Numbered from the stretch's first letter, positions 16,168 through 26,732 are shown. The stretch: DNA of 64,000 nt from Myroides sp. WP-1 (GCF_014145635.1 NZ_JACHTC010000005.1:186001-250000); one strand, 5' to 3'. Notes: generated from the sequence alone by a model not told the origin. Made by a program: numbers and translations.

Positions 16168-19100
16168 TTATATTGTTTTTCTATTGTCATACGAACGTGT
16201 GTCAATTAACTTGTTGTATGGATCAACACCTACTTCTGTTGGTTTTTCATCTACAATAATAGTAAACTCATTTTCAATAGCAGTAATCTTTACTTTTTGT
16301 AAGTACAATACTTTTTCTTTGCTCTTAGCATCTTTTGCCTTCGCAAAAACACCTACCTCAACGTAGTCCGCCAAAGGAAGGGATTCTATTTTTAGCTTTT
16401 TATCGCCTGTAAATACCAATGGAGTCTCTCCGTGATCCGCATAGCTCTTCTCTCCTTTATCTCCTGCTCTATACTTGCTAACATACGCTTTTATCTTCAC
16501 CTCATACTTTCCATTTGGCAATTCTTTTATGGTTGCGTTGTCTACATAATTATCATAGAGCGTAATGGTTTCGAACATGTCTTTCACCATATACTTTAAT
16601 GAATCTGGTGTTGCACGCTTGATATCTTGTACAAGTTCTGTTGATATCGTATAAGGGGCTTCTTGGAAGGCCACTTTCTTAACGTAATCCTTCAACACGC
16701 CATTTAAAACAGTATCCCCCAAGTAATCACTCATCGTATAAAATACTAAAGATCCTTTGTTATAATGAATGTACTGTTGATTTTCATTGTACATCAATGG
16801 TTTCTCTTTCTTACTCTCTCTTGATCGTCCACCTAAATAACCATCTAAAGCTTCTTTCAAGAAACGCTGCATCTGTCCTTTACCGTATTCTTTTTCCAAT
16901 ACTTTCAACGAACTGTACTCGGATAAACTTTCGGATAACATCGTCGCTCCTTGTACGTTTGCACCGATCACTTGATGTGCCCACCATTGATGTGCTACTT
17001 CATGTGCCGTTACGGAGAAAGGGTAATCTACAGCATGCTCATCGGTGTCATCTACTTTAGCCACAAATCCAATCGTTTCTGAAAACGGAATGGTATTGGC
17101 AAAAGATTGAGCAAAGGTCCCCATCGTTAATGGAAACTCAATGATGCGCACTTGTTTGTGTTGATACGGACTAAAAGCATTGGTGTAATAATCCAACGAT
17201 TTTTTAACCCCTGTCACCATACGATCAATGTTGTATTCATGCCCTTTGTGGTAGTAAATCTCAATATTGATATCGTTCCACTTATCGCGTTTTACTTCAT
17301 AACGCGCTGAATTAAACGCATAAAAATTCAACATTTTCTGATCCATTTTATAGTGGAAATAACGGCGATTACCTTCCGTCCACTCTTTTTGTAAATACCC
17401 CGGTGCAATAGCAATTTGATCTACTGATGTACTTACTGTGGTTTCAAAGTGAATCCAATCTGCATCACTGCTGATATACGTATTTTGTAAAGCACGTTGA
17501 TCTGTTTGTTCTGCCATGCGTTCTTTTGCAGGTAGATCATATTTTTTTCGAATCTCGTCATCGTTAATTTCTCCTCGATCGGTATAGCCTAATCCCGGAA
17601 AGAAACTGTTGTTTAAGAACGTTCCGTTGTTTAACACTGGTGATTCTGAACGAATCCACGTATTGCGTTTGTTTTCTACGACAAACTCCAAGGTTCTTGT
17701 TTCGCCAGCTTGCATAGGCGTGTCAAAACGATAGAAACTAACTCCTTGGATAGAATCTGTAGATAAAAACGTTCCTCCCTCAAGGACAATTGTATTCTTT
17801 AAACTTGGATAATACGACACATATAAACTATCTAAGGCTTGATTAGTCTTATTTTCAAGCACATAAGTTCCCCTTGCTTGGAAGTTATTCTGTTCTGGGT
17901 ATAAATCGACATCTACCTTTACATCAACAATGCGAGGTTGTGCCATACCTTCATATTTTTTGTATGTTTTTTCATACGCTACTTGCAACAGTTCCGAGTC
18001 TTTAGACGAATGAAACACATTCAATACTGTATTCTCGTAGTACAAATATCCTCCTAAACTTACAAATGCAGTAAAACAAAGAATGGTTGGTACGACTACA
18101 ATCGCTTTAGATCGTTTCTTCGCATAGTAAAAACGCTCTTTGAATCCGCTAAATACACCTCTTCTCCAGAATAACAAAGTCAAACCACTAATTCCAGCCA
18201 CAAACAACAACCAGTAGAGAGAGAAGATGATAAATTTACCGAATTGCGCATTCGATCCAAAACTGTTCATATCAGAATAAGATGGAGCTGGAATCGAATT
18301 GAAGAAGAAAATCGGTTGTTCGATTCCAATTTGACCAATTGCTGGCCATCCCATTTGAAGGACAAGCAAAGCAAAGAAACCGATGATATAGTTTTTAAAG
18401 AAGGTTTGTACAGCGAGTGCCATCAACGCCCAAATAATAAACTCAATCCATCCATACCCCAGTAAACTTTGTAGATACAATCCCAATTCAAACGCATAGT
18501 AACCGTTGTACATTTGGATCGCTATACTCGTTGCAATAATAACAAGGAATAACACCAATTGCAAGCTTAACAAAGCAAAGAACTTAGAGGTAAACAGTAC
18601 CCAGTTTGGCACAGGTGTAGAATCTACAAGTAAATTCATTCGCGTATTTTCACCGCGATGCACCAAAAGTCCTGCTCCTAAGAACGTAATCATTAAGATA
18701 AAGAAGGAGAAAGTAGCTCCTGGAATCATCAACATTTGTCTGGTCAACGGATAGGTTGATGTTCCATACATTTGCATAGCGAAACTTGCTACTAAAATCA
18801 TAAATAGAACCCCTACCCCCACTAAAATCCAAAACACTCGATTGCGTGCTAAGAATTTAAAATCGAGTTTTGTAAAAGCAAATACATTGCTCCAATTGGT
18901 TTTTAGGGAATAATTATACTGAACTTTAGGTAGTTCGATTTTAAAGATTCCTCCAAAGTTGTTTTTCACCAAGCGTTCACCATCTCTTTTTCTCTTCCAT
19001 GAGAAAGTAGCAGGCTGTTGTGCAAATTTAAACACACAACCAAGGATTACTAAAAATAAAGTAGAAATTCCCAACCACAACAAGCGATTGATGATGTAAA

Positions 19101-19824
19101 ATTTTTCTAGAGGGAGATTGTTTACATTCATTTCTTCAATACTCCAGTACTGCATATAGTAGTGCAAGGCTTGTCCTCCAGAAGGATCTAATAACGCACC
19201 TATTTCTCTATAGTTCACATTAGCCGCTACACTATTAATCATTCCCTGTAAGATCATAATAATGATAATGGTAATGAACCCTGCGTAAATACTACGTGTA
19301 AGTGTTACAACAGTAAAAATGATTGCTCCCATAAACAACATATTGGGGATCAAATTAAATAAATACACTTGAACATAGTTCCACCATAGGTTTGGACCTA
19401 GTAATTCAGGATTTGCCCAAGGCACTAAGGTGGCCAAATAAGCGCCAATTCCCATCATAATACTGATTAGCAGAGTCACAAAGAAGGAACTCGTAAATTT
19501 ACCCAGTAGATATTGCCATTTTGAAAAGGGATAGGAATATAAAATATGGTGTACATTATACTGATAGTCTCTGTAAATTGCCATTCCTATAATAGAAGGA
19601 AACAGAAAATACAACAGGGTATTGAACGCATCTAATAGCGAATTGATTACCGCAGCTGAGTTCATCTGCAACAAGGACGCAGACGTATTCTTAACAGCGT
19701 CAAATACCCCAATGGTAGACATCATGGAAAGAAAACTGATCGCGAAAAAAATAGCTAAGTACAAGTAAAACACCCAGCTCTTAAACCAGCGTTTAAGTTC
19801 AAAAGAAAAAATTGTTTTAAACAT
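16168..19824 (-). CDS. ABC transporter permease fused to an M1-family aminopeptidase
   Basis: A 1218-residue fusion. Residues 1 to about 600 form two ABC-2-type permease halves with many membrane helices. The C-terminal part, from about 680, is an M1 metallopeptidase with HEVAH at 941-945, WWAH following and the third zinc ligand in SESLSEYSS (Glu965). The spacing from the second His to this Glu is 19 residues, one more than in classical M1 enzymes. The peptidase domain should be outside the inner membrane. The ATPase is encoded 3 nt upstream. The substrate is unknown; coupling peptide trimming to export or import is an inference from the fusion. Confidence 0.9.
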   Translation of the reverse strand: MFKTIFSFELKRWFKSWVFYLYLAIFFAISFLSMMSTIGVFDAVKNTSASLLQMNSAAVINSLLDAFNTLLYFLFPSIIGMAIYRDYQYNVHHILYSYPFSKWQYLLGKFTSSFFVTLLISIMMGIGAYLATLVPWANPELLGPNLWWNYVQVYLFNLIPNMLFMGAIIFTVVTLTRSIYAGFITIIIIMILQGMINSVAANVNYREIGALLDPSGGQALHYYMQYWSIEEMNVNNLPLEKFYIINRLLWLGISTLFLVILGCVFKFAQQPATFSWKRKRDGERLVKNNFGGIFKIELPKVQYNYSLKTNWSNVFAFTKLDFKFLARNRVFWILVGVGVLFMILVASFAMQMYGTSTYPLTRQMLMIPGATFSFFILMITFLGAGLLVHRGENTRMNLLVDSTPVPNWVLFTSKFFALLSLQLVLFLVIIATSIAIQMYNGYYAFELGLYLQSLLGYGWIEFIIWALMALAVQTFFKNYIIGFFALLVLQMGWPAIGQIGIEQPIFFFNSIPAPSYSDMNSFGSNAQFGKFIIFSLYWLLFVAGISGLTLLFWRRGVFSGFKERFYYAKKRSKAIVVVPTILCFTAFVSLGGYLYYENTVLNVFHSSKDSELLQVAYEKTYKKYEGMAQPRIVDVKVDVDLYPEQNNFQARGTYVLENKTNQALDSLYVSYYPSLKNTIVLEGGTFLSTDSIQGVSFYRFDTPMQAGETRTLEFVVENKRNTWIRSESPVLNNGTFLNNSFFPGLGYTDRGEINDDEIRKKYDLPAKERMAEQTDQRALQNTYISSDADWIHFETTVSTSVDQIAIAPGYLQKEWTEGNRRYFHYKMDQKMLNFYAFNSARYEVKRDKWNDINIEIYYHKGHEYNIDRMVTGVKKSLDYYTNAFSPYQHKQVRIIEFPLTMGTFAQSFANTIPFSETIGFVAKVDDTDEHAVDYPFSVTAHEVAHQWWAHQVIGANVQGATMLSESLSEYSSLKVLEKEYGKGQMQRFLKEALDGYLGGRSRESKKEKPLMYNENQQYIHYNKGSLVFYTMSDYLGDTVLNGVLKDYVKKVAFQEAPYTISTELVQDIKRATPDSLKYMVKDMFETITLYDNYVDNATIKELPNGKYEVKIKAYVSKYRAGDKGEKSYADHGETPLVFTGDKKLKIESLPLADYVEVGVFAKAKDAKSKEKVLYLQKVKITAIENEFTIIVDEKPTEVGVDPYNKLIDTRSYDNRKTI

Positions 19825-19827
19825 GAC

Positions 19828-20700
19828 TTAGTTATTTTTTAGTGCCACAAAATAAACATCTTCTAAGGTTGGTTTCACCAATTCAAAACCTTCGCCTGCT
19901 AGAGAGTCTTCTGCATATACGCGAAGTTTCAAACGGTTTTCTTGGTTGTACTTTCCAGAAAGTATATTCAATTGGCTGTATTGTTCAACCTCTTCTCTAT
20001 TGATTTCTTTCATCCAAACACGTCCCGTCAGTTTTTGTTCTGCTTCTTTTGGCGTACTGCGTTCTAACAAATGACCTCCGTTTAGAATAGCCATTTCATG
20101 GCATAATTCGTTAACATCATCCACGATATGCGTAGAAAAAATCACAATATTATTAGTTCCTATTTCGCGTAGTACATTTAAGAATCGATGGCGTTCAGCG
20201 GGATCTAATCCTGCTGTTGGTTCATCAACAATAATTAACTTCGGATCGTTTAACAACAATTGCGCAATACCAAAGCGCTGTTTCATTCCTCCTGAATATC
20301 CACTTACGCTTTTTTGCCTTACCTCATATAAATTAGTCACTTCCAAAACGCGATTTACAATTTCGCGTCGTTCAGTTGCTTTAGAAATCCCTTTTAAACG
20401 AGCAAAATAATCTAATAAATCTACAGCAGACATATTCGGATACACTCCAAAATCTTGCGGTAAATACCCCAAAATTTTTCTAAACTCATTTTGTTGCTCT
20501 AAAATATTGATATCACCAAAATGGATACGACCAGCATCTGGCTTTTGCAACGTAGCTATTGTTCGCATCAAAGTAGATTTACCTGCCCCATTCGGTCCCA
20601 ATAAACCAAACATCCCTGGTCCAATTTCTATCGATAAATCATCCAATGCCTTTACCCCATTTTTATAGGTCTTACTCAAATTTTCAATAACTAGTTTCAT
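19828..20700 (-). CDS. ABC transporter ATP-binding protein
   Basis: A 290-residue ATPase starting MKLVIENLSKTYKNG. It has Walker A GLLGPNGAGKST, a Q-loop (GYLPQDFG), signature VSGYSGGMKQR, Walker B LIIVDEPTAGLDP and the switch His in FSTHIVDDV. The remaining C-terminal part resembles the accessory domain of ABC-2 exporters. A longer frame to 20757 is rejected because family members begin at the LVIENLSK strand. It precedes the permease-aminopeptidase gene by 3 nt and certainly powers it. Confidence 0.93.
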   Translation of the reverse strand: MKLVIENLSKTYKNGVKALDDLSIEIGPGMFGLLGPNGAGKSTLMRTIATLQKPDAGRIHFGDINILEQQNEFRKILGYLPQDFGVYPNMSAVDLLDYFARLKGISKATERREIVNRVLEVTNLYEVRQKSVSGYSGGMKQRFGIAQLLLNDPKLIIVDEPTAGLDPAERHRFLNVLREIGTNNIVIFSTHIVDDVNELCHEMAILNGGHLLERSTPKEAEQKLTGRVWMKEINREEVEQYSQLNILSGKYNQENRLKLRVYAEDSLAGEGFELVKPTLEDVYFVALKNN

Positions 20701-20895
20701 ACTTCTATTTTTTTGGTTTAACCTATAAGTATATCCTTTCTTAATTTTGTTACACAAACACCTATAATTATTAGCCTTACTATTAAAATATTCAGCTTTT
20801 TATGGGCACTTCTTCACTTTTTATAGTTAATCTTCTTTCTGATTTCGCGCTTACATCATTTAAAACTTTATTTTTGCAGCGAATTGAATATCATT

Positions 20896-22422
20896 ATGTC
20901 ACAGTCTTATTTTTCGTTTAAAATGCCGAAGGAAGTCAACCTAAAAAATGAAATCCTCGCCGGATTAACCGTTGCAATGACCATGATCCCCGAGTCATTA
21001 TCCTTTGCTATCCTAGCTGGGCTCACTCCTTTAACAGGTTTATATGCAGCTTTTTTAATGGGAATTATCACGGCTATTTTTGGAGGTAGACCTGGTATGG
21101 TATCTGGTGGAGCTGGAGCAACCGTTGTTGTTCTGATTGCATTAGCTGCGCTACACGGTGTCGAATACTTATTTGCGGCTGTTGTATTAGCAGGAATCAT
21201 TCAATTTATTGTAGGAATCTGTAAGTTAGGTCGTTTTGTGCGACTCATTCCTCAACCTGTGATGTATGGTTTTTTAAACGGATTAGCGGTCATTATCTTT
21301 ATGGCACAAGTTGCGCAATTCAAAACCTCAACCGCAGCTTCTGCTCCTTGGTTAACAGGCAAGCCCTTGTATCTCATGTTGGGATTAACTGCCCTTACTA
21401 TTGCCATTGTTTGGCTTTTTCCAAAACTGACCAAAAAAGTTCCTGCCTCTTTAGTAGCAATTATCGCGATTACGCTACTCGTATTCTCACTTCAAATGGA
21501 TACCAAGAAAGTACTTGACATTGCGGAAGTAAGTGGAACTTTTCCTCGTTTTCACCTTCCTCTTGTACCCTTTACTTGGGAAACCCTCCAAATTATTTTT
21601 CCCTTTTCTATCGTTATGGCAGGTGTCGGATTAATTGAATCTCTACTCACACTGAATATTGTAGATGAAATTACGGATACCAAAGGCAATAGCAACAGAG
21701 AAGCTATGGCGCAAGGAGGTGCTAATATTGTTAATGGTTTCTTTGGTGGTATGGGTGGATGTGCGATGATTGCTCAAACCTTAGTTAATCTAAATGCTGG
21801 GGCAAGAACGAGAATTGCAGCAAGTATTGGAGCCTTGACCATTCTTTTGATTATTCTTGTTGGCGGTCCCGTTATCGAACAAATCCCCATGGCTGCCCTT
21901 GTAGGAGTAATGATGGTTGTAGCCCTAACTACTTTTGAATGGGTATCTTTCCGACTGATTACCAAAATGCCTAAAACAGATATTTTTACTTTGTTTCTCG
22001 TTACGGCTATTATTATTTTTAGCCACAACTTAGCTTTAGCCGTTTTAGTTGGGGTAATTGTATCTGCCCTAATCTTTGCATGGGACAACGCTAAGAGAAT
22101 CCGAGCGAGAAAATCTTGGGATGAACAGGGCAATAAAGTATATGAAATTTATGGTCCCCTATTCTTTGGAAGTACAACTTCCTTTGCAGAAAAATTTTTT
22201 CCATTAGAAGATCCTGACAAAATAATTATCGATTTCAAAGAATCACACCTTGCAGATATGTCTGCACTTGAAATACTTCGAAAGGTAATCACGAAGTACC
22301 AAGAACAAAATAAAACGGTGACATTGCGCAACCTTCGAGCAGACAGTATTCGCTTAATTCACAATAGCACGTTTTTTCAAGACATTGAAATAGAACAAAC
22401 TACAAACGATCCAGTTGCTTAA
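20896..22422 (+). CDS. SulP-family anion transporter with STAS domain
   Basis: About 508 residues. The SulP membrane core begins with EILAGLTVAMTMIPESLSFA and GLTPLTGLYAAFLMG, and includes IFGGRPGMVSGGAGA. About ten further hydrophobic segments and a C-terminal STAS domain (IIDFKESHLADMSALEILRK, near 440-490) follow. SulP proteins import sulfate, bicarbonate or other anions; the substrate here is not decided. An in-frame TTG at 20884 exists, but the promoter box TATTTTTG at 20869-20876 predicts transcription from about there, so ATG 20896 is preferred. It is transcribed alone, divergently from the ABC genes. Confidence 0.92.
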   Translation: MSQSYFSFKMPKEVNLKNEILAGLTVAMTMIPESLSFAILAGLTPLTGLYAAFLMGIITAIFGGRPGMVSGGAGATVVVLIALAALHGVEYLFAAVVLAGIIQFIVGICKLGRFVRLIPQPVMYGFLNGLAVIIFMAQVAQFKTSTAASAPWLTGKPLYLMLGLTALTIAIVWLFPKLTKKVPASLVAIIAITLLVFSLQMDTKKVLDIAEVSGTFPRFHLPLVPFTWETLQIIFPFSIVMAGVGLIESLLTLNIVDEITDTKGNSNREAMAQGGANIVNGFFGGMGGCAMIAQTLVNLNAGARTRIAASIGALTILLIILVGGPVIEQIPMAALVGVMMVVALTTFEWVSFRLITKMPKTDIFTLFLVTAIIIFSHNLALAVLVGVIVSALIFAWDNAKRIRARKSWDEQGNKVYEIYGPLFFGSTTSFAEKFFPLEDPDKIIIDFKESHLADMSALEILRKVITKYQEQNKTVTLRNLRADSIRLIHNSTFFQDIEIEQTTNDPVA

Positions 22423-22708
22423 CATTCACTTGTAATGACTTCTATTCCGAATAGGTGTGAATTTTAATACATGTGAAACGAATAATTCCCTACATAAGGA
22501 ATAAAACAAAGAATAACACACTTATTTAACGATCATACTAAATAAAGATTCGTTTATTTAGATTTTTTACATACATTTGTTCATCTCTTATCATAAAAGA
22601 CAAAAAAATAATACGTAATATTCTTTCATTGAAAGATAAAAAGAAAGAGTCCAAACCCAGTTTAGACGATTACTTCTTCTTTCTGATAACCCCTTAATCT
22701 GAAAGCGA
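22423..22708. other. Intergenic region with a possible small transcription unit
   Basis: The gap between the SulP gene and the cysteine synthase-like gene contains a rightward TACATTTG box at 22572-22579. After it comes a frame that could code a 22-residue peptide from TTG at 22629 to the stop at 22695-22697 (lysine-rich start, then SLDDYFFFLITP). The shared terminator at 22709 follows. The unit may be a small RNA, a tiny protein or chance. Confidence 0.3.
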
Positions 22709-22738
22709 AAAAGGCTGTTTAATTAAACAGCCTTTTTT
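22709..22738. terminator. Bidirectional terminator
   Basis: A perfect palindrome: AAAAGGCTGTTTAA (22709-22722) directly joined to its complement (22723-22736), flanked by A and T runs. It ends the leftward cysteine synthase-like gene and any rightward transcript from the SulP side. Confidence 0.85.
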
Positions 22739-22747
22739 ATTTTACAT

Positions 22748-23782
22748 TTATTGAATGTAATTAATTTCATTTTTAGGTTCACTGTCATCGAGAAAACCTT
22801 GCTGATGCATCCAGTCATCACTGTAAATTTTACTCATATAACGCGATCCGTGATCTGGGAATAACATAACCACTACGCTATTTTCATCAAACACACCTTG
22901 CTCTGCGTATAATCGCGTTGCCTGTAAGACAGCTCCTGAAGTATAGCCCAAGAATAGTCCTTCTGTGCGAGCTAATTCTCTTGCAACTAAAGCGGCATCT
23001 TTATCCGTTACTTTGACGAATTGATCAATAACAGAGAAGTCAGTTGCGGAAGGGATTAAGTTTTTCCCTAATCCTTCTATTTTATATGGCGCAATTTCTT
23101 TGGGATCTAGTTCTCCTGTTTCGTGGTATTTTTTCAATACAGATCCGTAAGCATCGACACCTAAGATTTGAATATTCGGATTCTTTTCTTTTAAGTAACG
23201 AGCCGTACCGGAGATGGTTCCACCTGTACCTGAACAACAAACAAAATGTGTAATTTGTCCTTTTGTTTGTTCCCAAATTTCGGGTCCTGTTGACAAATAA
23301 TGTGCTTCTGTGTTGAGCTCATTAAAATATTGATTGATATAGATTGACCCTGGTGTTTCTTCATGTACGCGTTTTGCCACCTCGTAATAAGATCTTGGAT
23401 CGTCAGCAGCTACGTTAGCAGGACAAACATATACTTTTGCTCCCATCGCTCTCAACATATCAATTTTATCGGGCGATGATTTGTCGCTAACAGAAAGAAT
23501 ACATTTGTATCCTTTGATTGCGCTAATCATTGCAATACTGAATCCTGTATTTCCAGATGTTGTTTCTACAATTGTCCCTCCTGGTTTTAGGATTCCCTTT
23601 TTCTCCGCTGTTTCAATAATGTGTAAGGCAATTCTATCTTTAGCGGAATGACCTGCATTAAATGCTTCAACTTTTCCGTAAAAATGCCCTGCCAATGAAG
23701 CAGTAACTTTGTCTAATTTCACTAAAGGTGTCTGACCTACTAAAGAAATTACATTGTCAAACGCTTGGATTTCTTCTTTCAT
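22748..23782 (-). CDS. PLP-dependent cysteine synthase / cystathionine beta-synthase family enzyme
   Basis: A 344-residue fold-type II PLP enzyme. The PLP lysine is Lys48 in AGHSAKDR, the substrate loop is TSGNTG at 75-80, and the phosphate-binding loop is [10 protein letters not shown]. It would join O-acetylserine with sulfide, or serine with homocysteine. The length without CBS domains and the GHSAKDR active site resemble bacterial cystathionine beta-synthase-like proteins as much as CysK, so I leave the symbol open. It is a single gene with its own terminator, next to an unrelated peptidase gene. Confidence 0.9.
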   Translation of the reverse strand: MKEEIQAFDNVISLVGQTPLVKLDKVTASLAGHFYGKVEAFNAGHSAKDRIALHIIETAEKKGILKPGGTIVETTSGNTGFSIAMISAIKGYKCILSVSDKSSPDKIDMLRAMGAKVYVCPANVAADDPRSYYEVAKRVHEETPGSIYINQYFNELNTEAHYLSTGPEIWEQTKGQITHFVCCSGTGGTISGTARYLKEKNPNIQILGVDAYGSVLKKYHETGELDPKEIAPYKIEGLGKNLIPSATDFSVIDQFVKVTDKDAALVARELARTEGLFLGYTSGAVLQATRLYAEQGVFDENSVVVMLFPDHGSRYMSKIYSDDWMHQQGFLDDSEPKNEINYIQ

Positions 23783-23851
23783 TTTTCAATTTATTTTTAC
23801 TGTGTTTAGTACAGCAATCATGCTAAACAAAGGTATTAATTTATTTATTTT

Positions 23852-25912
23852 TTACTGGTGGATTCCTTGTAAATCCAACATAAAAGCAAACTCTTTTGCT
23901 ACTTCTTTCAGCGATTCAAATCTCCCTGAAGCACCTCCATGTCCGGTATCCATATTGATATCGAAATACAACTGGTTGTCGTTGGTTTTCATCTCTCTTA
24001 GTTTGGCTACCCATTTTGCAGGCTCCCAATATTGTACTTGTGAGTCGTGTAATCCTGTTGAGATATACATATTAGGGTACTCTTGCGCGCTCACATTATC
24101 ATAAGGGGAATACGATAACATATAGTCGTAATATTCCTTTTCATTTGGATTTCCCCATTCGTCGTATTCTCCAGTTGTTAGTGGGATACTGTCATCTAGC
24201 ATGGTTGTCACTACATCGACAAAAGGCACTTGTGCAATCACACCTTGATATAAATCTGGACGCTCATTAGCAATAACGCCCATAAGCATTCCGCCCGCAG
24301 ATCCACCTTCTGCAAAAAGATGTTCTTTAGAGGTATATCCTTGTTCAATTACGTATTCTGAACAAGCGATAAAATCATTGAATGTATTTTTCTTCACTAA
24401 TAGCTTTCCATCTTCATACCAATCACGTCCCATATCTTCACCTCCACGAACATGTGCAATGGCATATACAAAACCGCGATCTAACAAACTCAAACGCGTT
24501 GTTGAAAAGTAAGGTTCCATCGTTATACCGTATGATCCATAGGCATACAACAAAAATGGATTTTTACCATTGCGTTCCATCCCTTTTCTATAAATCATAG
24601 AAATAGGCACTTTTACACCGTCTTTTGCAGTAGCCCAAATGCGCTCCTCTACATAGTTATTCTTGTCAAAATCACCCAATACTTCTTGTTCTTTTAAGAT
24701 CTCTTTTTCTTGGGTACGCATATTGAAGTCAATTACAGAAGAAGGTGTATTCAACGATTGATAGACAAATCTAAACTTCTCTGTTTCGAAATCGGCGTTA
24801 ATCTGTGCTTGAGCATTATACGTTTCGCTTTCAAATGGCAAATAATACGCTTCTTCTCCTGCTTTCCAAGGTTGAATTTTGATATGAGGTAATCCATTTG
24901 ATCGCTCTGAGATCACTAAGTAATCTTTAAAAATATCCACCCCTTCTAACAGCACATCTTCTCGATGCGGAATCAATTCTTTCCAATTTTCACTTGCTGT
25001 TTGAACTTCAGAACAAGACATCAATTTAAAATTGTCTGCCTCATCTTTATTTGTCAAAATATAAAAGCGATCATCGTAATGCGAAATGCCATATTCAACG
25101 CCTCGTTCTCTTTTTTGAAAAATTCTAAATACTCCTGTTGGATTATTTGCTTCTAGAATACGGTATTCACTAGTTAACGTACTCTCACTTCCAATAACCA
25201 AATATTTTCTCGATTTTTCTTTATAAATAAACGTATCAAACGTATCATCTTTTTCGTGGTAAACCAATACATCTTCAGCTACAGATGTTCCAATAACGTG
25301 TTTGTAAATTTTATCCGAACGCAAGGTAACCGCGTCTTTACGGGAATAAAATAACGTTTTGTTGTCGCTTGCCCAAGTCGAAGCACCCGTTGTATTGCTA
25401 ATGGCTAAATCTAACACTTCTCCTGTTTGAAGGTTCTTTACATAAAGGGTGTATTCTCTTCGTGAAACAGTATCAATTCCATATGCTACCCATTGATTAT
25501 CTTCCGAAACAGTTATACCTCTCAAGTGAAAATAAGCGTAAGGAGCGGCCAATTCATTACAATCAAACATAATTTCTTCCGTTGCTTCTAAACTGCCTTT
25601 TTTACGCGAGTGGATAGGATAGTCTTTTCCTTGTTCAAATCGCGTGATATAGTAATAGCCATTGTAAAAATAAGGGACAGAAGAGTCATCCTCTTTGATT
25701 CTGTTTTTCATTTCTGCAAATAAGTTATCCTGTAATTCGCGAGTATGTTGAGTTGAGGTTTGGTAATAGTTTTTTTCTGCTTCTAAATAGGCCAAAACCT
25801 CTTTATCTTCTCTGTCATTTAACCAAAAATAGTTATCAATACGAGTGTGGTTGTGCGCAGTTAATTCATGCGCTATTTTTTTTGCTCTTGGAGCCTGAAT
25901 AGATTCGTTCAT
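23852..25912 (-). CDS. ptrB: Oligopeptidase B / S9 prolyl oligopeptidase family peptidase
   Basis: A 686-residue S9A peptidase: an N-terminal beta-propeller (about residues 70-400) caps a C-terminal alpha/beta-hydrolase. The nucleophile Ser538 is in GGSAGG, the Asp is near GLHDSQVQYWEPAKW, and the His is in DTGHGGASGRF. These are oligopeptidase B features, and that enzyme cleaves short peptides after basic residues in the cytoplasm. No signal peptide is present, so it probably degrades peptides internally. It is followed leftward, after 69 bp, by the cysteine synthase-like gene. Confidence 0.92.
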   Translation of the reverse strand: MNESIQAPRAKKIAHELTAHNHTRIDNYFWLNDREDKEVLAYLEAEKNYYQTSTQHTRELQDNLFAEMKNRIKEDDSSVPYFYNGYYYITRFEQGKDYPIHSRKKGSLEATEEIMFDCNELAAPYAYFHLRGITVSEDNQWVAYGIDTVSRREYTLYVKNLQTGEVLDLAISNTTGASTWASDNKTLFYSRKDAVTLRSDKIYKHVIGTSVAEDVLVYHEKDDTFDTFIYKEKSRKYLVIGSESTLTSEYRILEANNPTGVFRIFQKRERGVEYGISHYDDRFYILTNKDEADNFKLMSCSEVQTASENWKELIPHREDVLLEGVDIFKDYLVISERSNGLPHIKIQPWKAGEEAYYLPFESETYNAQAQINADFETEKFRFVYQSLNTPSSVIDFNMRTQEKEILKEQEVLGDFDKNNYVEERIWATAKDGVKVPISMIYRKGMERNGKNPFLLYAYGSYGITMEPYFSTTRLSLLDRGFVYAIAHVRGGEDMGRDWYEDGKLLVKKNTFNDFIACSEYVIEQGYTSKEHLFAEGGSAGGMLMGVIANERPDLYQGVIAQVPFVDVVTTMLDDSIPLTTGEYDEWGNPNEKEYYDYMLSYSPYDNVSAQEYPNMYISTGLHDSQVQYWEPAKWVAKLREMKTNDNQLYFDINMDTGHGGASGRFESLKEVAKEFAFMLDLQGIHQ

Positions 25913-25994
25913 CTTTTTAATTTAAAATACAAAAATACAAGTTTTTAACGGGCTTACCCAAGTTTTAGGCGATCGTTCCCATAGTAGCACTGCT

Positions 25995-26615
25995 TTATTT
26001 TACGAGTTTTGCTCGTAAGTTTTCCTTTGCTGATTGTAGCCATTCTTCTCTCAACAAACCGAAAACTGCACTATCTCTTCTTGTACCATCTGTTCTAATT
26101 TTATTTTTTCGCAACACTCCTTCCAACGTACATCCTAAACTTTTGATTGCGGCCAAACTTCTTTTATTCTCACTGTCTGCTTCAAACTCCACACGTTCAA
26201 ATTGGGCTTTTTCGAATAGAAACTCAAATAGCAAATACTTGCAGTTTTTATTGACACCAGTGCCCTGAGCCATTTTCCCATACCACGTATAACCAATGGC
26301 ACAAACTTTATTTCTCAGATCCATTCGATAAAAACGGGTTGAACCAACAATTTTTCTCTCTAACTTATCCCATACCACAAATGCATATCCATGCTTCTCT
26401 TTTCTCATCGTTAAAGCCGCCTTGACATACAACATCATATTGGCATTATCTGTTGGTTTATCCGAAGAGAAATGCCAAATATCGGATTCATTCAATGCAT
26501 AGTACAACAGATCTGGAAGGTACTTTTCACTTAAAGGAATTAATTGTACGCGATCATTTTCTAGGGTATACGCTTGTGAAAAATCGAAAAAAGGAGTGGA
26601 GTTAACTTGGTTCAT
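25995..26615 (-). CDS. GNAT-family N-acetyltransferase (RimJ/RimL-like)
   Basis: A 206-residue protein. It has the acetyl-CoA-binding region IGYTWYGKMAQGTGVNKNCKY, then VEFEADSENKRSLAAIKSLGCTLEGVLRKNKIRTDG. The latter segment matches the RimJ/RimL subgroup that modifies amino termini or small amines. The substrate is unknown. It is separated by about 80 bp from ptrB and read in the same direction. Confidence 0.85.
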   Translation of the reverse strand: MNQVNSTPFFDFSQAYTLENDRVQLIPLSEKYLPDLLYYALNESDIWHFSSDKPTDNANMMLYVKAALTMRKEKHGYAFVVWDKLERKIVGSTRFYRMDLRNKVCAIGYTWYGKMAQGTGVNKNCKYLLFEFLFEKAQFERVEFEADSENKRSLAAIKSLGCTLEGVLRKNKIRTDGTRRDSAVFGLLREEWLQSAKENLRAKLVK

Positions 26616-26693
26616 CTGTGTGTTGGTTTAGTTGTTACCCAAATATATTCATACTTTTTGAGCCGTGAATATGTTTTTAACAGCTTACTAACA

Positions 26694-26724
26694 AAAAAGA
26701 GCACTGTAGTCCTGTGCTCTTTTT
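26694..26724 (-). terminator. Terminator of the FMN reductase gene
   Basis: AAAAAGAGCAC (26694-26704) pairs with GTGCTCTTTTT (26714-26724) around a 9-nt loop, just after the leftward gene ending at 26733. Confidence 0.85.
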
Positions 26725-26732
26725 GTGTTATG

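Noticed and set aside
20907-22331. Leftward open frames opposite the SulP gene
   Set aside because: They have shadow-like composition without start context, and the forward protein is unambiguous.
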